Of a DNA stretch of 64,000 nt, positions 55,273-64,000 are shown in pieces. The DNA comes from CANDYO01 sp964627795 (GTDB lineage Bacteria > Pseudomonadota > Alphaproteobacteria > Rickettsiales > CANDYO01). Made by a program: the position numbers and the translations under genes. Position 1 is the first letter of the stretch. Every line of letters starts with the position of its first letter. The notes below the pieces were generated by a model. It saw nothing but the letters and a program-made list of their open reading frames with translations, did no database searches and was not told the DNA's origin. The stretch covers positions 1-64,000 of the forward strand of contig CAZVLF010000007.1 in assembly GCA_964627795.1 (NCBI GenBank), written 5' to 3'.

Positions 55273-58200
55273 ATGTATAATAAAGATGAATTAAAATACT
55301 TTATAAAATATATTGCAAGCGAAAAAACTTTTGGATTACGTTTAAATAAACTTAAGTTTGATAATTTAATAGAAACTTTAAGTCAAAAAAATGAAAGAAA
55401 TACTTCAGATTTCCAAAATAAAGAAGTTAGTTTACGTTTACTCATTCAAGAGATATTTGAATGTGAAAAAGAATTTAAGCTTAGCTCAGACAACATACAG
55501 ATTCAATTAGTGCTTTTATCTGATGAAGCTGTAGAATTTTTTTCATTTTTAAGAAATAATGTCTCTAGCAATCCTATGGCTTCAAACAAGCTAACTTATT
55601 TTATTGAGTTTGTTAATGGCGTTCCAGATTCTCTTAAAATATCATACTGGTATTATCTTATTTATAAAGTAAAAACAAATTTTTTGACATTTATTCTTAA
55701 CGAACATATTGACTCTAATTCATTATACAATCTTGGATTGCTTATAGCGGCTTCGCAAAATAATTCTGAAGCAATTTTAGAATTAGATGCAAAACGCGTA
55801 GACTTAAGTCATGTGGACAGAGATGGTAATACTGCTCTTATATTTGCTGCTCATAATGGACATGCTGATGTTGTTCAATTCTTAACCGACCAAAAGGAAA
55901 CAGATATAAATCATGAGGATATACATGGTAATACTGCACTTACCTATGCTGCAAAAAATGGGCATTTTGAGGTTGTTCGATTATTAGTTACTAAAATAGA
56001 CCTAAACCATGCGGACAAAAATGTTTGGAATGCTCTTATCTATGCTGGTGCAAAGATGTACGATGAGATTACTCAACTATTAATCACCAAAATAGATCTA
56101 AATCATACGGACAAAAATGGTATGACTGCACTTACCTATGCTATTGCAAGGGGAAGTTTTAATGTTGTTAATCTTTTAATCCAAAAGGGCGCAGATGTAA
56201 ATCATATGGACAAAAATGGTTTCAATCCTCTTATGCATTCCATTGTAAATGGGCGTGTTGAAATTGTTAGATTGTTAACGCAAATTATGAAATTAGATGA
56301 TAATCTAGAAAATTATCATAATCTTGCATCTATCATGCATGCTGCCAAAAAAGGAGATTATAAAAACGCTCAAACCTTAATCAAAAAAGGGTTGAATATT
56401 AACACAATAAATATAAATGGATTAAATCCTCTTATGATTGCTGCTATAAAGGGAAAAATTGAGATAGCTGAATTCATAACTGATTTGGAGGTCGTAAACT
56501 TAAATCAGCAAGATAAAGAAGGTATGACAGCTCTTATGCATGCTGCTAAAAATGGGCAACATGATTTTGTTGAATTCTTAGTGAATTTTAAGATTATAAA
56601 TGTTGATCAAGAACATGATGATAGTGATCTTATATCTATTATGGATCCTGGTAAATTTGAAATTTTTGTTAGCAGTAAAAATATAATTGATAATCATGCA
56701 GAATTAAATCTTAAAAGCAATGAAGGTAAAACTGCCTTCTTGTATGCTGCTGCAAATGGACATTTTGAGACTGTTAAATTATTAGCAAATATTCAAGGAA
56801 TAAATGTAAATCTTTTGGATAAAAATGGTTGGAATGTTCTCATGCATGTTACTAAATTTGGGTATGTTGAGATTGCTCGATTCTTAATCGTGAATAAGAT
56901 CTTAAATAATCATAACTATGATATTGCTCTTGAATATGCCGCTAAAAATGGATATTTTGAGATTGTTCAATTATTCATCTCGAATGGGCTTCTAAATCAA
57001 CAAAACGTTGATGTAGTTCTTAAGTATGCTACTGAACTTGGGAGGGTTGAGATTGTTCAATTATTCATCTCGAATGGGCTTCTAAATCAACAAAACTTTA
57101 ATGTCGTTCTTAAGTATTATACTGAACTTGGGAGAGTTGAGATTATTCAATTATTAATCGAAAATGGACTCCCAAGTCAACAAGACCTACATTTCGTTCT
57201 TAAGTATGCTACTGAACTTGGGAGGGTTGAGATTGTTCAATTATTCATCTCGAATGGGCTTCTAAATCAACATAACGTTGATGTCGCTCTTAAGTATGCT
57301 ACTGAACTTGGGAATCTTGAGATTTTTCAATTATTAGTCACAAAAGGACTTTTAAATCAACATAACGTTGATGTCGCTCTTAAGTATGCTACTGAACTTG
57401 GGAATCTTGAGATTTTTCAATTATTAGTCATAAAAGGACTTTTAAATCAACAAAACGCACATGTCGTTCTTAATTATGCTACTGAACTTGAGAATCTTGA
57501 GATTTTTCAATTATTAGTCACAAAAGGACTTTTAAATCAACAAAACGCACATGTCGTTCTTAATTATGCTACTGAANNNNNNNNNNNNNNNNNNNNNNNN
57601 NNNNNNNNNNNNNNNNNNNNNNNNNNNNNNNNNNNNNNNNNNNNNNNNNNNNNNNNNNNNNNNNNNNNNNNNNNNNCTTGGGAATGTTGAAATTGTTCAA
57701 TTATTAATCGAAAATGGGCTTCTAAATCAATATAACGTTAGTTTCATTCTTAAGTATGCTACTGAACTTGGGAATGTTGAGATTTTTCAATTATTAGTCA
57801 CAAACGGACTTTTAAATCAACAAAACGTACATGTCGTTCTTAACTATGCTACTAAACGTGGAAATCTTAGGATTGTTCAATTATTAATCGAAAATGGACT
57901 CCCAAGTCAACAAGACCTAAATTTCGTTCTTAGGTATGCTACTGAACTTGGGAATGTTGATATTGCTCAACTAATGATAGAAAATGGAGCTCTCTATCCA
58001 CTGAATCCACTAATTGGTAAAACTGCCCTTATGGTTTCAGCTAAAAATGGGCATCTTAAGTTTGCTCAATTTTTAATCCTCGACCTGCCAAAATTAGAAG
58101 CGGCTTATGACAACAGAAATTATATGTTTACTGATTTTACAATTGCGGTTGCACAGGAAAGGTTTGGAATGGATCCGCTCTTAATCAAAAAAGATTCAAA

Positions 58201-59275
58201 AGTAAATCAGCAGGACATGCGTGGTAATACTGCTCTTATGATTGCTTCAGAATATGGGCATATTGAAATAGCTCAACTCTTAATCGCTCAAGGAGCAGAA
58301 GTAAATCAGAAGGACAAAAATGGTTTCAATGCTCTTATGCATGCCATTGTAAATGGACGCGTTGAGATTGTTACATTGTTAACGAAAATTATGGAATTAG
58401 ATGATAATCTGGAAAATTATCATAATCTTGCATCTATCATGCATGCTGCTAAAAAAAGAGATTATAAGAAGGCTCAAATCTTAATCAAAAATGGGTCGAA
58501 TATTAACACAATAAATATAAACGGATTAAATCTTCTTATGATTGCTACGATAAAGGGAAATTTTGAGATTGTTCAATTCTTATCTGAAAATGAGAATGCT
58601 CGTTTAATCGATGAGTCAGAAAAGAATGCTCAATCAACAGCTAATAGCAATTTACAACTTATTTCTCTTCCGCCAACCAATCCTTCTGTACTAACTTCAA
58701 GTTCTTCTTTATTACTTAAAACATCAGAACAAAAAACCCAGAGTTTTTCGCAAGACTTTTCTCAATTATCCAGCAAAGCTCTTTTTGCAGGTGGATCATT
58801 TATTGAAGATATTACAGTGAAACCATTATTTACATATTGCAAAGATAGATTAGATTTTTCAAATCAAGAAGATAAAACTCTTTTTGAGTATTATCAAAAA
58901 AATTGGTCTATTTCTAATTTAATTTACAAAGCTGTAATTATTGGTGGATCAACATTATTTGCAAGCATAGTTAATGTTCCTCAAATTGGCATAGTTAATA
59001 ACATCATAATGAATAAATCTTTATTTCAATTTGTAGAAAAAACTTTTTATAACCAAGATTTAAATTCCCAGATAATTCTAAAAGATGTTGTTATTGCGGC
59101 AGGGACTTTTGCTATCCAAGTATATGCTTTCCCTGAAAAAATTGCTGAGAATCCAGTATTAGCTGGTTTTTTAAGTGGATTAGCTAGCGATTCAATAGAA
59201 TTAGCTTTAACAGCAACCCATGAAGCTCTTTTAATGGCAAAATTTCTAGGCGAAATTGCCTCAGGAGAAGTGTAA
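55273..59275 (+). CDS. long ankyrin-repeat protein, broken by an assembly gap
   Basis: Residues 1-768 precede a run of 100 N, and 532 codons follow it in what is formally another frame. If the N are removed, the two sides join in phase (...NYATE / LGNVEIVQ...), so I treat this as one gene of at least 1300 residues. TAATGTATAA-type start with GAGG upstream. Residues about 160-560 are classic ankyrin units (DRDGNTALIFAAHNGHADVV); about 560 onward are 30-residue degenerate units (VVLKYATELGRVEIVQL). After more canonical units the C-terminal 190 residues have hydrophobic stretches (AVIIGGSTLFASIV, LKDVVIAAGTFAIQVYA), perhaps a membrane anchor. Probably a host-binding effector (inference). Confidence 0.85.
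56940..57975 (+). repeat. 90-bp tandem repeats in the ankyrin gene
   Basis: Units of 90 bp, each coding 30 residues of the type VVLKYATELGRVEIVQLFIS. Some neighbours are identical over tens of bases (for example 57001 onward against 57181 onward, and 57280-57370 against 57370-57460), which explains why the assembly broke inside the array. Confidence 0.9.
57577..57676. other. assembly gap of 100 N
   Basis: Exactly 100 N, the customary length for a gap of unknown size. It lies within the 90-bp repeat array; the true length is unknown, but keeping the reading frame needs a multiple of three, most simply a whole number of 90-bp units. Confidence 0.98.
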
Positions 59276-59331
59276 CAGCTATAGAAAGTATTAGATTATG
59301 TTAAGACTTAATTGCATGAATACAAATTGTA

Positions 59332-59487
59332 GCACTGGTGGAAAAAGGAGTTGAAGTAGAACATTCGACTATTTTTAGGTGGGTTCAGTATTATGCTCCG
59401 AAGATATAGGATAAATTAAAATGGTATTTGAAGACTAAACTTAAGCTAACAAAAAAGTTGATTTTTGATTGTTTTGTGGATACGTGA
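59332..59487 (+). pseudogene. relic of an IS6-family transposase
   Basis: One frame reads ALVEKGVEVEHSTIFRWVQ, then YYAPKI, a stop, and DKLKWYLKTKLKL before a final stop at 59487. The VEHSTIFRWVQYYAPKI...LKWYLK order matches the helix-turn-helix to catalytic-domain link of IS6/IS26-type DDE transposases. Start, catalytic DDE part and C terminus are gone. Confidence 0.7.
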
Positions 59488-59523
59488 ATAACTTTAATAA
59501 AAGTTATTCACGTATCCACAAAA
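59472..59523. repeat. 24-bp perfect inverted repeat
   Basis: Arms 59472-59495 (TTTTGTGGATACGTGAATAA plus CTTT) and 59500-59523 are perfect reverse complements around a 4-nt AATA loop. It begins inside the end of the IS6-type relic and could be two fused IS ends or a strong stem-loop. Confidence 0.9.
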
Positions 59524-60078
59524 TTAAAATAATAACTTAAAATGCGGAGACTATCAGATTACAAGTTTAAACCAAAATTTGTTTTATTATAACTCGTAAA
59601 ACATCTTGCTAGTGTAAGCCAAGCTTATAAAGTTATAGGTTATGAGTTGCAAAAAACCAATCATTAAAAACGTTGTTCAAAACCATATAGAGCAAGCTGC
59701 AATTGATAATCCTGCTTTAGTACAGTTAAAAGATGGTCAATTTCACAATAAAAAGTATTATCGTATTCTCCAGCGGAGTTAAGTCCATTTGGTTACGAAA
59801 CTATCTTGGAACCCTAAAGAAGAAATTAACATCACTAGTTTAGCTGCTTAACAATCAACTGTCTGTCAGATTAAGTTTAGTTTTTTTATTAAAAAACAAT
59901 AAAGTTGCTTTAAGAATATTCAAACTGCTTTATAAATTACAACAGGCTACTAAAATACATGTCACCACAAATTCTTTTTATAAAATGCTGTTTAAGTAAA
60001 ACTCTTATAATCAAAACTCTTGCATTCTTATAATTCTACTATTAATCTAACTTTATAATCTATTTGTAACGATTAATT
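59524..60078. other. decayed intergenic region
   Basis: About 555 nt. A 46-codon reading at 59642-59782 (MSCKKPIIKNVVQNHIEQAA and on) ends at a stop and is followed by further coding-looking fragments in other frames, so this seems to be a broken gene, possibly from a mobile element, but I cannot name it. No RNA gene was recognised. Confidence 0.4.
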
Positions 60079-60708
60079 ATGGATGCAAATTTAATTTACT
60101 TTTTTATATTTAGTATAATCCTCGCTATCACACCTGGACCAGACTTATCTTTACTTTCAAGAAATATTCTTTCTTATAACAAAAAAGCTGGAATTTTTAC
60201 TATGCTTGGTATGTTATTAAGTTTGATTCTTTACTCTGTTGTGGCTGCTTTTGGTTTATCTATTTTTCTTGTTACCAATAAGATATATTTTTTACTTACT
60301 AAATATCTTGGAGCAGGTTACTTAATATATATAGGTAGTGCATTTGTATATAATCTTCTTTTTAGTTTTAATCATGAAAGCCACACAATTATTAATCAAA
60401 AAATAGAGAATATGAATAACCATTTTTGGCAAGGCTTTTTTACCAATATACTTAATCCTAGAATCTTAGTATTATATTTTTCTATTATTCCAATATTTAT
60501 TCCTTACGACGATGCTGACTTTTTACCTATAATAAGGTTAGGTTTAATTAATTTTATTATTGAGACAGCTTGGTTTGGTCTATATATTAGCTTAAACAGC
60601 AAATTAAACTCTATTTTTTTAAGCCTAAAAACAAAAAAAATTACAGAAGGTATTTCTGGAATATTAATGATTATAATAGGTTTAAAAATCCTTCTTTTTA
60701 TTGAATAG
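60079..60708 (+). CDS. LysE/RhtB-family amino-acid exporter
   Basis: 209 residues, about six hydrophobic segments. Seen: the N-terminal ITPGPDLSLLSRN (family motif TPGPD), KKAGIFTMLGMLLSLILYS, LGAGYLIYIGS and GFFTNILNPRILVLYFSIIP. These proteins export amino acids such as lysine, threonine or homoserine lactones; the substrate here is not known. Followed by the PfkB gene after 71 nt. Confidence 0.88.
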   Translation: MDANLIYFFIFSIILAITPGPDLSLLSRNILSYNKKAGIFTMLGMLLSLILYSVVAAFGLSIFLVTNKIYFLLTKYLGAGYLIYIGSAFVYNLLFSFNHESHTIINQKIENMNNHFWQGFFTNILNPRILVLYFSIIPIFIPYDDADFLPIIRLGLINFIIETAWFGLYISLNSKLNSIFLSLKTKKITEGISGILMIIIGLKILLFIE

Positions 60709-60779
60709 TAATTCTTGATTTTTAAAAAACTTCCTGATAACCTAACTCCTCAAGTAGTTTCATTATTTGCGATCTAACA

Positions 60780-61832
60780 ATGAATAAATATCTTAGAATA
60801 GTTCTAATCCTTTCTTTATACTCATCTTCAACCCTTGCATCTAACACTAAAAATTATGATGTAGCTGGAATAGGAAAAGCCATGGTTGACCTTATAACCT
60901 TTACTAACGATGCTGAAATGAATCAAATGCTTCTTAACATTAAAAAGGGAGATTCTAATAAAGTTAACGAACTTAAAAGCGATGAAATTTACAATAAACT
61001 CTCTAATTTAAAAATAATCCCCGGTGGCAGTGAAGCAAATGTAATTGTTAATATCGCATCTTTAGGAGGTAAAACTTCATTTAATGCAATTTCAGCTAAT
61101 GATGAACTTGGAAATGCATTTAAGCAAAGCTTGCTGAAAGAAGGAGTAGATTTTTCTAGTCCATTTACAATAAATAAAAATTTAAGAACTGCACGTTGCT
61201 TTACTTTTATAACCCCAGATAAAGATAGAACTTTTATAGTATCTGAAAATATTACAAACTTTATCGATGATAGCTATATAAATTATGATAATATTGCTAA
61301 AGCTAAAATATTTTACACCGATGCTTCTAACCTCGATCATGGTAAAAACAAAAGCAAGATAACTTTTAAAGCAGTAGAAATTGCGAAATCCAATAACACC
61401 GAAGTTGCTTTTAACCTTAATAATAATCGCTATGTTGAAACCTTTCGAGCTGAGATATTAAAACTCTTACCTAAAGTTGATATATTTGTAGGAAGCGAAA
61501 AAGAAGCTTTAATCTTATTTAAAACAAAAGACCTTAATGAAGCAATAAAGCAATATAAAAAACATAGTAAAATTGTCATAATTACTAGAAGCTCTAAAGG
61601 AGCTCTTATAGCTTCTAAAGATGAAACTATTGAAATACCCACTCTTGTTTCTCAAAATAAAGCCATAGATTTTAATGGAGCTGGAGACGCTTTTATAGCA
61701 GGATTCTTATATGGATACAGCCATGGATACACCTTAAAAAACGCAGGATTTCTTGGAGCTAGAACCGCTGCTCAAATTATTTATCAAGTTGGCGCCCGCC
61801 CAACAACAAGCCTTAAGAAATCGTTGTTATAA
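60780..61832 (+). CDS. PfkB-family kinase with an apparent signal peptide
   Basis: 350 residues. From about residue 25 it is a PfkB/adenosine-kinase-like sugar kinase: YDVAGIGKAMVDLI, PGGSEANVIVNIASLGG, and the catalytic DFNGAGDAFIAGF with Asp303 as base. Before it stands MNKYLRIVLILSLYSSSTLA, a good signal peptide cleaved near residue 20; no in-frame ATG, GTG or TTG occurs between it and the domain, so it is not a start error. PfkB kinases are normally cytosolic. Substrate unknown. A 66-nt gap and its own ribosome site precede DUF2066. Confidence 0.82.
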   Translation: MNKYLRIVLILSLYSSSTLASNTKNYDVAGIGKAMVDLITFTNDAEMNQMLLNIKKGDSNKVNELKSDEIYNKLSNLKIIPGGSEANVIVNIASLGGKTSFNAISANDELGNAFKQSLLKEGVDFSSPFTINKNLRTARCFTFITPDKDRTFIVSENITNFIDDSYINYDNIAKAKIFYTDASNLDHGKNKSKITFKAVEIAKSNNTEVAFNLNNNRYVETFRAEILKLLPKVDIFVGSEKEALILFKTKDLNEAIKQYKKHSKIVIITRSSKGALIASKDETIEIPTLVSQNKAIDFNGAGDAFIAGFLYGYSHGYTLKNAGFLGARTAAQIIYQVGARPTTSLKKSLL

Positions 61833-61919
61833 AAAATATATAATTTATATATAACTTGATATGCAATTTTTCTTAACTTATAATTTAACGATTATAATTT
61901 GGTAAGGATATCCTTAATA

Positions 61920-63083
61920 ATGATTAGAAATTTTCTAACCTCTATGTTGCTTTTTTTTTCAATTCAAGTTTTGGCAGAGGAATTATATACTGTTAAATCC
62001 ATTAAAATTTCAGCTAATAACAAGAATGCTAGTATAGCTAGAAATGAAGCCATAGAACAAGGTCAAATTAAAGGATTTCATATCTTGGTCAAGCAGCATT
62101 TTCCTACAGCTGTTGACATTGTATCAACATTAACAGATAGTGATATCTTCAATACAGTTAGTGGGTTTGAGCTATCTAATGAAAGAAGATCTTCAACAAA
62201 TTATTACGCAAGAATAAACGTAAAATTTAGTAAGTCACAAATTGACAAGTTAATGAAAAATTTAGGGGCCAATTTTAAAAAAGACGAAGTCCATATTAAC
62301 ACTTCAGAATCAACTTCTCTTTTAAAGCATGAAGAGGCTAATGTAGCAATTATATCACCAACTTTAGTAAGTTTAATAGTTCCTGTTTATGAGAATGAAG
62401 GAAAAACTTATTGGTTAGAAGAGGATAATCCATGGTATAATTTTCTTCAAGGAAAGTTAAAAGGAATGCTTTCTAATAATTCAAAATTTACTCTCCCTGT
62501 TGAAGACATAGAAGATCTTGAAGTTATCAACAAGCACATACTTAATAAGAACTCTTTTGACTTAGCTAATATTATGGAAAAATATGGTGTTAATTGTATT
62601 ATTGTAGCTAGGCTAGTTAATATCACTCATACAGAACCAGAAATTGATTTAGCTTTAAAGGTAAATTATATCAGTAAGTTTAATACAATATGGTCTGAAC
62701 ATAATTTCACTACACTTCAGGGTGAAAATTTAACAAAATTAATGGAACTAACTTTTAATGAATTAGATAAATTTAATTTTGCTTTAAAAAAAGAAACTCT
62801 TATACATAGTTTCAGTTTAATGTCTAGCAGGAATTTAGACGCAGAAGTGAATATTGATTCTATATCTAATTGGGTCGAATTAGAAAAAATAATGTCTGAT
62901 AGCCAATATTTTAGTAACATTAAAATTCATAGCATGAACTTGAAGAAATATATGATCTCCTTTGATTATAAAATCTCTTATTTAGACCTTAAAGACTTTT
63001 TTAAAGCGCATAAATATGAATTAAATGAAACTGAAAATAATAAATATTTAATAGCGAGAATAAGTGAAAATGAAGAATTTTAG
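61920..63083 (+). CDS. DUF2066 exported protein
   Basis: 387 residues from ATG 61920; the frame is open from TTG 61899. Signal peptide MIRNFLTSMLLFFSIQVLA. The mature part starts like DUF2066 proteins: YTVKSIKISANNKNASIARN, then EAIEQGQIKGF. Function of the family is not known, but its gene commonly precedes an AI-2E-type permease in alphaproteobacteria, as here (14-nt overlap). AAGGATATCCTT, a 12-bp palindrome, stands over the ribosome-binding region. Confidence 0.8.
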   Translation: MIRNFLTSMLLFFSIQVLAEELYTVKSIKISANNKNASIARNEAIEQGQIKGFHILVKQHFPTAVDIVSTLTDSDIFNTVSGFELSNERRSSTNYYARINVKFSKSQIDKLMKNLGANFKKDEVHINTSESTSLLKHEEANVAIISPTLVSLIVPVYENEGKTYWLEEDNPWYNFLQGKLKGMLSNNSKFTLPVEDIEDLEVINKHILNKNSFDLANIMEKYGVNCIIVARLVNITHTEPEIDLALKVNYISKFNTIWSEHNFTTLQGENLTKLMELTFNELDKFNFALKKETLIHSFSLMSSRNLDAEVNIDSISNWVELEKIMSDSQYFSNIKIHSMNLKKYMISFDYKISYLDLKDFFKAHKYELNETENNKYLIARISENEEF

Positions 63084-64000
63084 ATTGTTTTTTTGGATAT
63101 CATTTTTTGCTCTTATATCTTTTTTTCTTTTTAGTGTTAGATCAATCTTAACTCCATTTATAGCATCAATTATAATTACCTATTTTTTAGACCCATTAAC
63201 TCAAAAACTAGAAAATTTGGGAATAAAAAGAGGTTATACAGTTTCTATTATAGTGGCAGTATTCTTTTTAGTTATAATTTCTTTTCTTTTTATAATAATA
63301 CCATCGTTGGTAGATCAAGTTAAAGATTTTATTCTTGATATCCCAAGATACCAAGAATATATTAATAAAAATATAGTTGAAAAAGTTCAAATTTTCTTTG
63401 AAAAAATAGACCCACGAATTAGCACACCCATAAATAAAAATTTATCTGAAATTTCTAATAAGTTTTTCAGTTACTTTATAACTTTTTCAAGCAAGATATT
63501 CAACTCAAGCTTAGCTTTTTTAAATATAGTTGGCTTAATATTTTTTACCCCTATTTTAGTTTTCTATTTGTTAAAAGATTGGCCAACATTTACCAAGAAA
63601 TTTAATTCTCTACTACCTTTAAACTGTAAAACTCTTATAATGAAACAACTTAAAGAAATTGATTCAGTTATATCTGCCTATTTAAGAGGGCAGATAACCG
63701 TATGCGTAATTTTCTCAATTTTTTATTCCATCACTTTAAGCTTGATTGGACTTAAGTTTTCTCTTTTATTAGGTATCATTTCCGGCTTTTTTATAATCAT
63801 TCCTTATTTAGGTTTTTTAATTAGCCTTATAGCATGCTCATTAGTTACAGTTATTCAGTTTCCTAACTTAAATTTTTTATATGTAACCATAGCTATATTT
63901 ATTATTGGAAATATAGTTGAAGGATATTTTATAACTCCTAAGCTTGTTGGAGAAAAAGTTGGCCTTCATCCAGTTTGGCTTATTTTTGCATTAATGTCAG
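63070..64000 (+). CDS. AI-2E-family (PerM) permease, cut by the window end
   Basis: 310 codons are seen from ATG 63070, which overlaps the end of the DUF2066 gene by 14 nt; the C terminus lies beyond the window. Multiple hydrophobic segments in the family order: LTPFIASIIITYFLDPLTQK, a pair near residues 60-80, then IFFTPILVFYLLKDW, AYLRGQITVCVIFS, LGIISGFFIIIPYLGFL and IVEGYFITPKLVGEKVGLHP, the last being a strong family motif. Export of small molecules is likely; the name AI-2E does not mean autoinducer transport is proven here. Confidence 0.9.
   Translation, partial: MKNFRLFFWISFFALISFFLFSVRSILTPFIASIIITYFLDPLTQKLENLGIKRGYTVSIIVAVFFLVIISFLFIIIPSLVDQVKDFILDIPRYQEYINKNIVEKVQIFFEKIDPRISTPINKNLSEISNKFFSYFITFSSKIFNSSLAFLNIVGLIFFTPILVFYLLKDWPTFTKKFNSLLPLNCKTLIMKQLKEIDSVISAYLRGQITVCVIFSIFYSITLSLIGLKFSLLLGIISGFFIIIPYLGFLISLIACSLVTVIQFPNLNFLYVTIAIFIIGNIVEGYFITPKLVGEKVGLHPVWLIFALMS

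Noticed and set aside
56940..57975. CRISPR-like regular repeats at 90-bp spacing
   Set aside because: They code for ankyrin-type units in one open frame and have no spacers.
1..64000. tRNA or rRNA genes
   Set aside because: I looked through the intergenic regions for T-arm and acceptor-like sequence and found none that I could support; a covariance-model search would be decisive.

Overview
This AT-rich window reads as a chromosomal segment of an obligate intracellular alphaproteobacterium of the Rickettsiales type. The evidence is the strong A/T codon bias, scattered housekeeping operons (nuoF, metG, ruvC, ctaG with ctaE, a PhaB-type reductase, DUF2066 beside an AI-2E-type permease), a small KSPC-type lipoprotein resembling rickettsial ones, and many ankyrin, OTU and repeat-rich proteins between them. 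An enolase gene and the large effector-like set fit Midichloriaceae-like lineages (Jidaibacter-type) better than Rickettsia proper. This placement is inference; no rRNA or tRNA gene was seen.

Layout. 1-1054: a small doubtful gene and an exported protein of unknown function. 1061-5599 (minus): nuoF-metG-ruvC-eno, tightly packed. 5833-9122 (minus): an outer-membrane TpsB/ShlB-like transporter followed at once by an exported protein built of 11-residue repeats, a possible atypical two-partner secretion pair. 9294-16043 (minus): dgt-argS-SPOR-dapB-ctaG-ctaE and two unknown genes. 16116-17541 (minus): an SDR-fold protein and a Ser/Asn-rich membrane-anchored protein. 17695-19398 (plus): phaB and a DMT permease. 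19401-27150 (plus): two intact giant paralogous proteins with a C-terminal ABC ATPase, plus decayed remains of at least one or two further copies. 27350-30477 (minus): pstC-pstA-pstB without pstS or phoU. 30950-32680 (minus): rpsA. 33002-35244 (plus): small lipoprotein, exported Cys-containing protein, M24 aminopeptidase. 35309-37126 (minus): yggT-trmD-rsmA. 37170-38255 (plus): orphan PotD-like binding protein. 38525-50314 is an accessory block: an OTU protease with two HEPN-like motifs, a membrane-anchored unknown, selO, a degenerate aldo/keto-reductase fused to helical repeats, and a gene split by a -1 frameshift. 50452-54183 (minus): rpsT-dprA-topA. 54574-60078 holds an LRR relic, a long ankyrin-repeat gene interrupted by a 100-N assembly gap, an IS6-type transposase relic and a 24-bp perfect inverted repeat. 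60079-64000 (plus): LysE-type exporter, a PfkB-family kinase with an apparent signal peptide, DUF2066 and an AI-2E-type permease cut by the window end.

The housekeeping operons cover glycolysis, respiration, translation, recombination and phosphate uptake. The accessory genes look like a host-interaction repertoire (deubiquitinase, ankyrins, SelO, repeat proteins, TPS-like export) undergoing duplication and decay. The most notable points are the TpsB/11-mer repeat pair, the ABC-ATPase paralogue array with relics, the HEPN-OTU protein, the slippery-heptamer frameshift, the exported PfkB kinase and the phase-preserving gap in the ankyrin array.
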